Shown here piece by piece: positions 30,611-36,093 of a stretch of DNA of 36,093 nucleotides. The number at the start of each line of letters is the position of its first letter. Position 1 is the first letter of the stretch. The notes under the pieces were generated by a model. The model saw nothing but the letters and a program-made list of their open reading frames with translations, did no database searches and was not told the DNA's origin. This DNA comes from a virus. Location of the stretch: IMG/VR virus record IMGVR_UViG_3300030103_002991, positions 1-36,093 of that record. The stretch is one strand, 5' to 3'. Both the position numbers and the translations under genes were made by a program.

Positions 30611-32371
30611 ATGGGAGCAAATAATAACTTTGCAACATGGAACGGAATAGAAAAAGGAGCATATGTAGATTTAACTGTTGCTAATACAAAAGCATTAGGA
30701 AACACAGGAGCAGATGCTTGTGGAGTAAATACTTCTATAGGTGTTACAAGTGGAAAATATTATATTGAAATGAGATTAGTTGTAAGTACATCTTATCCAT
30801 ATGTAGGGATAGGAGCAGGTTCACAAGAAAGAGCTTTTAATAGTAATAATGGGCATTTAGGTGCATTACGATATCAACCTGGTGGGAGTGCAGGTTCACT
30901 TTTAGGAGATAACACAGGCTCACAAACAACAGATTTATGGGGTTCAGTTACTTTAACTCAAACAAATGTAAGTAGTGCTGTTACAGGAGATATTATTGGA
31001 ATGGCTTTAGATTATGATAATAAAAAATTATGGTTTTCTAAAAATGGAACATTTTTCAATTCAGGAAATCCTCAAACAGGAGCATATCCACAAATTACTT
31101 GGACAACTAATCCGAAATCTATATTTTTTATGTGCTTTGCTTATACTTCAACAAGAGGTGCTATTCTAAATGCAGGTCAAGATTCTACTTTTGGAGGCTT
31201 GGAAAGTGCAGGTTCAGGAGTAGATGACAATGGTTTTGGCAATTTCAAGTATTCACCTCCTACAGGATATCTTGCCTTATGTTCAGGGAATGTACCAACA
31301 AGTTCAGATATAGACCCTATGGAAACTGATGACGACTATCCTGCTAAAAATTTTAATCCAATTATTTATACTGGTAACTCTACTACAGGACAATCATTAA
31401 CAGGATTAGGCTTCAAGCCTGACCTCATCTGGGCAAAAATGCGTAATAGTTCACAAAATAATCAATTATATGATTCTTCAAGAATGAATACTAGAGGAAC
31501 ACCTACACCATTTGGTCTAAGAAGTGATACTACTGGTGCAGAGTTTGATGACCAATCAACAGGAAACACTAATCCTATAATAGCTTCTTTTGATACAGAT
31601 GGTTTTACTTTAGGAACAAGTGGAAGTGGACCAAATGATAATGCTCGAACTTATGTAGCTTGGTGTTGGAAAGCTAATGGAGGTACGACAGCTACGAATA
31701 ATGAAGGCAATCTCACAAGCACAGTTCAAGCAAATACTAAAGCAGGATTTAGCATTATGACTTTTGGAAATTATACAAGTGCTAGTGGAGCAACAATAGG
31801 ACATGGACTTGGTAAAGCACCATCTCTATATTTTCATAAATCTCGTGCATCATCTGGTAATTGGCATGTTTATCATTCTAGTTTAGGAGCAACGAAAGCT
31901 ATGTTATTAAACTCATCTAATTCAGTAGCAACTGCTATTGGTTATTGGGCTAACACAGAACCTACCTCTACTGTATTAAGTTTAGGAAACACATTTGCAG
32001 GAACAGGTAATGGAGTAGTATATGCGTGGTCAGAAATTGAAGGATTCAGTTCCTTCGGTACATACATTGGAAGCGGTAATTCGAATGGGGCATTTATATA
32101 CACAGGGTTTAGACCTGCTATGTATTTTGTAAAAAATGCAACAGCTAGTAATGGTTGGTTTGTTTATGATAAATTAAGAGATGGATTTAATGGACAAAAT
32201 GACACTTTGTCTTGGCAAAGTACTTCAGCAGAAGATAATACTTACCAACAGGATATACTTTCTAATGGCTTCAAGGTCAGGGATAGTAATAATGCAACTA
32301 ATCAAAGTGGTCAAACTTTTATTTATGGTGCATGGGCAGATGTGCCTTTTAAAACAAACAACTCAAGGTAA
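30611..32371 (+). CDS. SPRY-domain tail fibre protein
   Basis: A 586-residue protein starting 2 nt after the previous stop. It begins NNNFATWNGIEKGAYVDL, followed by a B30.2/SPRY module to about residue 200 (VTSGKYYIEMRL, PYVGIGAGSQ, GDIIGMALDYDNKKLWFSKNG, YPQITWTTNP). The rest has two related halves, with YTGNSTTGQSLTGLGFKPDLIW and FIYTGFRPAMYFVKN as matching motifs and CWKANGG-type strands, as in marine phage fibre proteins (DUF7483-like). It is likely the distal adhesin for host surface recognition. No frameshift is seen inside it. Confidence 0.8.
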   Translation: MGANNNFATWNGIEKGAYVDLTVANTKALGNTGADACGVNTSIGVTSGKYYIEMRLVVSTSYPYVGIGAGSQERAFNSNNGHLGALRYQPGGSAGSLLGDNTGSQTTDLWGSVTLTQTNVSSAVTGDIIGMALDYDNKKLWFSKNGTFFNSGNPQTGAYPQITWTTNPKSIFFMCFAYTSTRGAILNAGQDSTFGGLESAGSGVDDNGFGNFKYSPPTGYLALCSGNVPTSSDIDPMETDDDYPAKNFNPIIYTGNSTTGQSLTGLGFKPDLIWAKMRNSSQNNQLYDSSRMNTRGTPTPFGLRSDTTGAEFDDQSTGNTNPIIASFDTDGFTLGTSGSGPNDNARTYVAWCWKANGGTTATNNEGNLTSTVQANTKAGFSIMTFGNYTSASGATIGHGLGKAPSLYFHKSRASSGNWHVYHSSLGATKAMLLNSSNSVATAIGYWANTEPTSTVLSLGNTFAGTGNGVVYAWSEIEGFSSFGTYIGSGNSNGAFIYTGFRPAMYFVKNATASNGWFVYDKLRDGFNGQNDTLSWQSTSAEDNTYQQDILSNGFKVRDSNNATNQSGQTFIYGAWADVPFKTNNSR

Positions 32372-32382
32372 AGGAGAATAAT

Positions 32383-33012
32383 ATGTGGGGAAAAGTAGAA
32401 AATAAAAAAGTAATAAAAATATATAAAAATCCAGAAATAATAAGAGATGCTTCTGGCACACAATATCCAACAGCAATATTTAATAACGATACAAGATTAG
32501 CTGACTTCAGTATTTATCCAATAACAGATGCTAATTTAAAACCAAATATTCCTATTTTATATAGTGGCATAGGAGAGTCTTATTCTTGGAATGAAAAAAA
32601 TAGTAAAATAGAAAGAACTTATAATTTTTCTCAAAAAGATTTAGCTGATGCTGATGCAGTAGATGATAAGGGAAAAAAAGTACTTGATGAAAATGGTAAA
32701 CAAGTTATTAATCTTGGAATAAAAAGTATATTAAAAAAAGAAGTAAAACAAATACAAGCTTCAATGCTTTCAAATACTGATAAATGGATTATAAGAAAAG
32801 CAGATACAGGAGATGACATTCCTGCAACAGTAGTTACTTATAGAAAAAGCATAAGAGATACAGCAACAAGTATGGAAAAAGCAATTACTGATGCAAAAGA
32901 TTTTGATGCTATAGTTTCTTTATTAACTCCTGTATTAAACTCTGATGATACAATAAAAACACCTCCTACATTGTTTACCTTTCCAGATGTACCAGATGGT
33001 ATGCCAGATTAA
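32383..33012 (+). CDS. Tail fibre accessory / assembly-like protein
   Basis: A 209-residue protein after AAGGAG. The N-terminal half is beta-rich (MWGKVENKKVIKIYKNPEII, FSIYPITDANL). The C-terminal half is helical with LKKEVKQIQASMLSNTDKWIIRKADTGDDIP (describing about 123-153) and YRKSIRDTATSMEKAI, a pattern known from proteins encoded after fibre genes in marine phages and reminiscent of fibre chaperones. It is followed directly by the lysis genes (TAATG overlap). Confidence 0.62.
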   Translation: MWGKVENKKVIKIYKNPEIIRDASGTQYPTAIFNNDTRLADFSIYPITDANLKPNIPILYSGIGESYSWNEKNSKIERTYNFSQKDLADADAVDDKGKKVLDENGKQVINLGIKSILKKEVKQIQASMLSNTDKWIIRKADTGDDIPATVVTYRKSIRDTATSMEKAITDAKDFDAIVSLLTPVLNSDDTIKTPPTLFTFPDVPDGMPD

Positions 33013-33461
33013 TGGAGTTATCTAAAAATTTTACATTAGCTGAGTTATGTAAAAGTCAAACTGCTACTAGACATAATATTATAAATATTCCAACAGAACA
33101 AAATATTATTAATAATCTAATAGCAGTATCAAATAATATATTGCAACCCATAAGGGATAACTTCGGTATACCATTTTCTCCTAACTCTGGATATAGGTCG
33201 CCAGAATTGAATCAACTTCTCGGCTCGAAATCGACTAGCCAACATTGTAAGGGAGAGGCAGTTGATGTTGAAGTTCCTACAATAAGTAATTTAGATTTAG
33301 CAAACTGGTGTGCAGTTCACTTATCATTTGACCAAATAATATTGGAATTTTATAAAGAGGGAGAGCCAACATCAGGATGGGTTCATATATCATACAACTT
33401 GGAAAAGAATAGAAAGAAATATCTTAGCTTTGATGGAAAAAAATATAAGGAGATGAAATAA
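33012..33461 (+). CDS. Endolysin, M15-type peptidase
   Basis: A 149-residue protein. GYRSPELNQLLGSKSTSQHCKGEAVDVEV (describing about 60-88) holds the M15 zinc site, with H78 and D85, and GWVHISY near residue 125 supplies the third ligand H125. These peptidases cut peptidoglycan stem peptides or crosslinks, giving lysis. There is no signal sequence, so release needs the holin encoded next. TAATG couples it to the neighbouring gene on both sides. Confidence 0.92.
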   Translation: MELSKNFTLAELCKSQTATRHNIINIPTEQNIINNLIAVSNNILQPIRDNFGIPFSPNSGYRSPELNQLLGSKSTSQHCKGEAVDVEVPTISNLDLANWCAVHLSFDQIILEFYKEGEPTSGWVHISYNLEKNRKKYLSFDGKKYKEMK

Positions 33462-33841
33462 TGGCATTAACAGCATTAATTGGACCTGCAACAAAGTTGC
33501 TTGGAAAGTTTATACAAGACAAAGATAAAAAAGCTCAATTAGCTCATAAGTTAGCAACTATGGCTGATGAACACGCACAGCAACTTGCCCTTCAACAAAT
33601 AGAAGTAAATAAAGCAGAAGCTAAAGGTAACTGGTTTCAATCCTCGTGGAGACCCCTCATAGGTTGGGTTTGTGGACTATCCCTTGCTATCAACTATATG
33701 GTTTCTCCGATATTAGCAGGTTTTGGAATTATTGTACCACAAGCTGATATGTCTGTTATGATGCCTCTGTTGTTTGGTATGTTAGGAATTTCTGGATTAA
33801 GAAGCTTTGATAAATATAAAAAAACGGACACGAAAAAATAA
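33461..33841 (+). CDS. Holin (three-transmembrane GTA-type)
   Basis: A 126-residue protein. GNWFQSSWRPLIGWVCGLSLAINYMV (describing about 47-72) is typical of the 3TM holin family; further hydrophobic stretches follow (ILAGFGIIV and VMMPLLFGMLGISGL), and the C-terminus is basic. The N-terminal 40 residues are amphipathic helix. The ATG overlaps the endolysin stop as TAATG and is preceded by AAGGAG. It would open the inner membrane for the endolysin. Confidence 0.88.
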   Translation: MALTALIGPATKLLGKFIQDKDKKAQLAHKLATMADEHAQQLALQQIEVNKAEAKGNWFQSSWRPLIGWVCGLSLAINYMVSPILAGFGIIVPQADMSVMMPLLFGMLGISGLRSFDKYKKTDTKK

Positions 33842-34017
33842 TGCCAGATTTTTTATGCTTTTATTGTGGTCATAAATTAATACATTCTGGTTCAGCAGAT
33901 TGGGATTCAGAAGATTATGATGTAGTTGATTATTATACCTGTCCAAATTGTAATTCTGTGATTGAGGGCTATAGATACAAAGAAAAGACTAAAGAAGAGC
34001 AAAACGAAGCGATATAA
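33841..34017 (+). CDS. Small zinc-ribbon protein
   Basis: A 58-residue protein whose ATG overlaps the holin stop as TAATG. It has two CxxC knuckles, LCFYCGHK (residues 5-12) and YTCPNCNS (about 33-40), separated by an acidic loop, the classical zinc-ribbon layout. The C-terminus is charged. Similar small zinc-ribbon proteins occur in phage genomes, but their role is unknown. It ends the plus-strand late operon. Confidence 0.8.
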   Translation: MPDFLCFYCGHKLIHSGSADWDSEDYDVVDYYTCPNCNSVIEGYRYKEKTKEEQNEAI

Positions 34018-34047
34018 AGCTCACAGAGTAGCCTTTAAGAGTCTTTT

Positions 34048-34070
34048 GGCTATATATGTAGCCTTAATTT
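34048..34070 (+). terminator. Weak terminator-like hairpin at end of late operon
   Basis: GGCTA (34048-34052) pairs with TAGCC (34059-34063) around a 6-nt loop, followed by TTAATTT. It sits between the end of the late operon and the convergent minus-strand gene. The stem is short and the T-run interrupted, so termination may be partial. Confidence 0.45.
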
Positions 34071-34225
34071 AAAAATCTAAACCAGAAGTCATATAAGTCA
34101 ATTTTAAGTTTTTTTGATAATTTCTTTGCTTGTAGATATATTTCTAAAGCTTCAAGTTCATTATCACTATTATATTTTATATGCCAACTATATTTATCTA
34201 TTAATTGTTGTATTTCCATATTCAT
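34064..34225 (-). CDS. Small hypothetical protein after oxygenase gene
   Basis: A 53-residue protein. I start at 34225 because this ATG follows the oxygenase stop by 1 nt; a longer form from 34258 would overlap that gene by 32 nt. It is helical (EIQQLIDKYSWHIKY, LEALEIYLQAKKLSKKLKI) and ends DFWFRFLN. No domain is recognised. It is the last gene of the minus-strand XRE-oxygenase unit. Confidence 0.55.
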   Translation of the reverse strand: MNMEIQQLIDKYSWHIKYNSDNELEALEIYLQAKKLSKKLKIDLYDFWFRFLN

Positions 34226-34226
34226 A

Positions 34227-34796
34227 TTATCTAAATTGTGGTCCACTAAACCAAGCAACTAATGCCCATCTAAGTCCTTTGGTTACTTTTGTGACTCTAT
34301 GAGATATAAAGCTACTAAATAAAATGCAATCTCCCTTATCTATTTTACAAATTTGTTTTCCATTTAAAAAGAATTCTAGTTCTCCTCCAGAAAAATCATC
34401 ATTCAGAAGAATTGAACAACTAATCTTTCTATTACTTGCATCTCCAACCCCTAAATCACTATGCCAATCGTAAGCATTGTTTGGTGCGTTGTATCTTAAA
34501 AGTTGTGGTCTTTCTAATAATCCTGATAAATTATAATTAAATGTTTCATTTGCTCTTACTACTTGCTCTATCAAAAATTCATCAAGCCACATTTCTTGCT
34601 CATGTATTCTCCATACATCTACTTGTCTTATAGAAACAATATTTGATTTAGTTCCATCTGGATTGTAGACTTTACCTGTTTGATAACTTGACTTTTTATG
34701 TAAGTCTATTATTTTTCTACAAAAACTTTCATTAATAGTATCTGTTTTTGTAATTCCATGTTCTCCCCCCAAAGAAGGGGGTATGCATAAGCTCAT
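34227..34796 (-). CDS. PKHD-type 2OG-Fe(II) oxygenase
   Basis: A 189-residue protein of the prolyl 4-hydroxylase-like superfamily. YDWHSDLG has the HxD pair H112 and D114, and SSFISHRVTKVTKGLRWALVAWFSGP (describing about 161-186) has the distal H166 and the 2OG-binding R176, all at expected spacing. Such enzymes hydroxylate proteins, small molecules or modified bases using oxygen and 2-oxoglutarate; the substrate is unknown. The ATG overlaps the stop of the upstream XRE gene (ATGA), fixing the start. The first 12 codons contain a C5-(6 nt)-G5 hairpin that might reduce its translation. Confidence 0.9.
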   Translation of the reverse strand: MSLCIPPSLGGEHGITKTDTINESFCRKIIDLHKKSSYQTGKVYNPDGTKSNIVSIRQVDVWRIHEQEMWLDEFLIEQVVRANETFNYNLSGLLERPQLLRYNAPNNAYDWHSDLGVGDASNRKISCSILLNDDFSGGELEFFLNGKQICKIDKGDCILFSSFISHRVTKVTKGLRWALVAWFSGPQFR

Positions 34797-34978
34797 AATT
34801 TTTTATCAGCAATCATATAATTAATTAACATTTTTATTCTGTCTGGAAATTCTCTTTTACCAGTTTCAATTAAATGAATACTTGCCCTATTTGAAAAACC
34901 TAATGTTGTTGCTACTTTTTGTTGAGATAGATTATTTTTTAATCTATATTCTTTTAGTTCTTTAGCACTATTTATCAT
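34793..34978 (-). CDS. XRE-family HTH regulator
   Basis: A 61-residue protein with a single HTH_3 domain: KELKEYRLKNNLSQQKVATTLGFSNRASIHLIETGKREFP (describing about 6-45) with the classical SQQ-VA-LG and E-G-R positions. The C-terminus is a short helix. A near-consensus promoter places the transcription start at the ATG itself, so the message may be leaderless. It is co-translated with the oxygenase gene downstream. It could control its own operon. Confidence 0.85.
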   Translation of the reverse strand: MINSAKELKEYRLKNNLSQQKVATTLGFSNRASIHLIETGKREFPDRIKMLINYMIADKKL

Positions 34979-34984
34979 ATTGGT

Positions 34985-35013
34985 ATTATATCTTTTTTTG
35001 TTTAATTATTCAA
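34985..35013 (-). promoter_or_regulatory. Promoter giving a probable leaderless transcript
   Basis: On the minus strand -35 TTGAAT (35008-35013) and -10 TATAAT (34985-34990) are separated by exactly 17 nt. The ATG of the XRE gene begins 6 nt after the -10, at about the expected transcription start, leaving no room for a Shine-Dalgarno. It lies just past the end of the upstream gene's coding region. Confidence 0.68.
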
Positions 35014-35205
35014 CATTTGATTTTCAAATTTCTTTTCTAAATCAAAATCTCTTTTTCCCAATGTGCCATTGCAGTTATCTTTTGCATACTCATTCCATTT
35101 ATTAAGCCAAAGCTTTTTAAACTCTTCATTGGTTGCATTTCTGTAAGCAGTATCAAGTTTTCTTAATACTGAACTAATCTCTAAAAAATTATTTATCTTC
35201 ATCAT
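35002..35205 (-). CDS. Small hypothetical protein
   Basis: A 67-residue basic, helical protein (LEISSVLRKLDTAYRNAT, EEFKKLWLNKWNEYAKDN). No domain is recognised. AGAGGA lies about 10 nt before the first ATG (35205), and a second ATG at 35202 is an alternative. It overlaps the end of the upstream small gene by 17 nt. Its end overlaps the promoter of the XRE gene. Confidence 0.55.
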   Translation of the reverse strand: MMKINNFLEISSVLRKLDTAYRNATNEEFKKLWLNKWNEYAKDNCNGTLGKRDFDLEKKFENQMLNN

Positions 35206-35368
35206 AATAAAAATCCTCTTCTAACATTCTTTCTAATTTTGTTTGTAATAATTCTGTTTGTGCCTCTGCACCTAATGTATTTTTAGATTCTATATTTCTT
35301 CTTATAGCTCTACATATATCAATAGCAGATGCAATATTTTCTCTTTGTTTTTTTATTTGTTGTTCCAT
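35189..35368 (-). CDS. Small helical protein
   Basis: A 59-residue protein beginning MEQQIKKQRENIASAI and ending LEEDFYYDEDK, with a charged helical middle (DICRAIRRNIESKN, TELLQTKLERM). GGAG lies about 8 nt before the ATG, a good start. It partially overlaps both neighbours in the minus-strand series. No family is recognised. Confidence 0.6.
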   Translation of the reverse strand: MEQQIKKQRENIASAIDICRAIRRNIESKNTLGAEAQTELLQTKLERMLEEDFYYDEDK

Positions 35369-35376
35369 GTAATCTC

Positions 35377-35643
35377 CTAATTTAAGACACTATGTCCTCT
35401 CGCAGTCAGGCATTGTTTAAAACTTTTATTGCAGGTAGATTCTCCGAATGGTCTAGTGCAATGTAGCCAATTTTGCTCTAAGTCTTTTGTTAATTCTTTG
35501 CACTCTAAAATATCCCTTGTTATATTTGCATAATCTGTTGACACTCTTGGGTCAATGATTGGCTGATATTTTACAGAACATCCTTGAATAAGTAAACCCA
35601 TTATTATAATCGCAATAATCAACATTATATAATCTTTTCTCAT
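35377..35643 (-). CDS. Phage lipoprotein
   Basis: An 88-residue protein with a signal sequence, MRKDYIMLIIAIIIMGLLIQGC, and lipobox-like LIQG-C at residue 22 (glutamine at -2 is atypical). The mature part has SVKYQPIIDPRVSTDYANIT and three further cysteines in the C-terminal half, suggesting disulphides in the periplasm. It may be a membrane-anchored accessory (outer-spanin or superinfection type), but no evidence separates these. The ATG adjoins the stop of the upstream gene. Confidence 0.7.
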   Translation of the reverse strand: MRKDYIMLIIAIIIMGLLIQGCSVKYQPIIDPRVSTDYANITRDILECKELTKDLEQNWLHCTRPFGESTCNKSFKQCLTARGHSVLN

Positions 35644-35844
35644 TTATATCTCCTCTCCATAAATATTTTTTTCTTCTGCGTTTTCAAAATCGTCTGCTTC
35701 ATTATAGCTTTCTTCTGGCACTTGCATTTTAATATGTAGTTCTCCATTCTGGTGTGTTGTTATTCTATATTGAAACGGAGCAGTCTTAACTAGCCATTGT
35801 AATATCTTTTGAATATTGTTTGCTTGTGTGTGTTTTATTTCCAT
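35644..35844 (-). CDS. Small protein with EADDFENA tail
   Basis: A 66-residue protein. The first 40 residues look like a small alpha/beta fold (NIQKILQWLVKTAPFQYRITTHQNGELHIKM, describing about 10-40). The C-terminus contains EADDFENAEE, shared with the protein at 14746-14991. GGGAG lies before the ATG. Its stop adjoins the lipoprotein ATG, so they are likely one operon. The function is unknown. Confidence 0.65.
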   Translation of the reverse strand: MEIKHTQANNIQKILQWLVKTAPFQYRITTHQNGELHIKMQVPEESYNEADDFENAEEKNIYGEEI

Positions 35845-35861
35845 TTATATCTCCCTTACTG

Positions 35862-36047
35862 TTATTGTTTTTTTGCTTCCCATTCAGCAAATTTTTTTTC
35901 TACAAAATTAAAAACTTGTTCTGCTACTTTTGGATTGTGGCAAACTGCTACTTTAACTTGATGAGCAGTCATGTTCATGTGTTGAGCCATTTTCTCTACA
36001 CATTCATTTGCAAAATCTTTAAAAACTTTTTTTTGTTGTTCTGTCAT
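35862..36047 (-). CDS. Small helical hypothetical protein
   Basis: A 61-residue protein with a helical, charged sequence (KKVFKDFANECVEKMAQHMN, then VAEQVFNFVEKKFAEWEAKKQ) and two cysteines. The leader AACAACAAAGGGAAATAAA before the ATG is the same type found before the amidoligase and winged-helix genes, so it may be first in the minus-strand operon continuing to 35189. The upstream promoter is outside the window. No family is recognised. Confidence 0.65.
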   Translation of the reverse strand: MTEQQKKVFKDFANECVEKMAQHMNMTAHQVKVAVCHNPKVAEQVFNFVEKKFAEWEAKKQ

Positions 36048-36093
36048 TTTATTTCCCTTTGTTGTTTAATATGTATACAAGATTAATAAATTA

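Noticed and set aside
32181-32381. 66-residue reading frame inside the SPRY fibre gene
   Set aside because: It lies fully within the well-supported fibre gene in another frame and shows no domain or ribosome-site support.
1-36093. Integrase, attachment site, CRISPR array, tRNA genes
   Set aside because: None recognised by eye. The XRE and winged-helix regulators are not enough to claim a temperate lifestyle from this window.

Overview
The window is a contiguous piece of a tailed double-stranded DNA phage or prophage with siphovirus morphology. It is AT-rich (roughly one third G+C by eye) and almost fully coding. I see no rRNA, tRNA, CRISPR array, insertion sequence or integrase. The morphogenesis genes resemble the HK97-type set shared with alphaproteobacterial siphophages and gene transfer agents: a GTA-like large terminase, a GTA-gp10-like tail chaperone with a small companion, and a three-helix holin. 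Together with the low G+C and the marine-type LamG and SPRY tail-fibre genes, this suggests a phage of a marine alphaproteobacterium (SAR11/SAR116-like). The host is an inference.

Layout. Positions 1-1356 hold the end of a T7 gp4/Twinkle-type primase-helicase, followed by a bidirectional terminator. Positions 1457-2724 are a minus-strand pair, a small HTH protein and a DUF932 protein. A divergent control region follows, then a plus-strand cassette at 2808-6233: ParB-like protein, glycosyltransferase-like protein, putative 2OG-Fe(II) oxygenase, IbrA-like PAPS-reductase-family protein and IbrB-like ParB. Positions 6260-7691 are a minus-strand pair, a GS-like amidoligase and a gamma-glutamylcyclotransferase-like protein.

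From 7836 to 34017 runs the plus-strand late region: small and large terminase, an extended portal, a MuF protein with a C-terminal zinc-metallopeptidase-like domain, three small proteins (two with membrane segments), prohead protease, major capsid protein, putative decoration protein, head-tail connectors, tail terminator, tail tube, frameshifted tail chaperones, tape measure, distal tail, a hub-like protein carrying a cupredoxin-like insert, NlpC/P60-like protein, gpJ-like tip protein, fibres, an M15 endolysin, a holin and a zinc-ribbon protein. A minus-strand island (14746-15336: coiled-coil protein and winged-helix protein) interrupts it. Positions 34064-36047 are a minus-strand array of small accessory genes, including an XRE regulator next to a PKHD-type 2OG oxygenase, and a lipoprotein.

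Regulation seems to centre on two divergent control regions, near 7.7-7.85 kb and 15.34-15.52 kb. Both carry a near-palindromic 20-bp element over a TTGACA -35 box on the minus strand, copies of the 8-mer ACGAATCA, and a TTTGCAAA element on the late-gene side. Minus-strand genes near 7.7, 15.3 and 36.0 kb also share an almost identical ACAAAGGG-type leader.

The best candidates for unusual biology are the 2.8-7.7 kb modification-like cassette with the adjacent amidoligase/GGCT pair, the MuF-metallopeptidase fusion, the cupredoxin-like insert in a tail protein, a 28-residue cationic amphipathic peptide, and an acidic tail (EADDFENA) shared by two otherwise unrelated small proteins. All calls are by eye; no database search was run.
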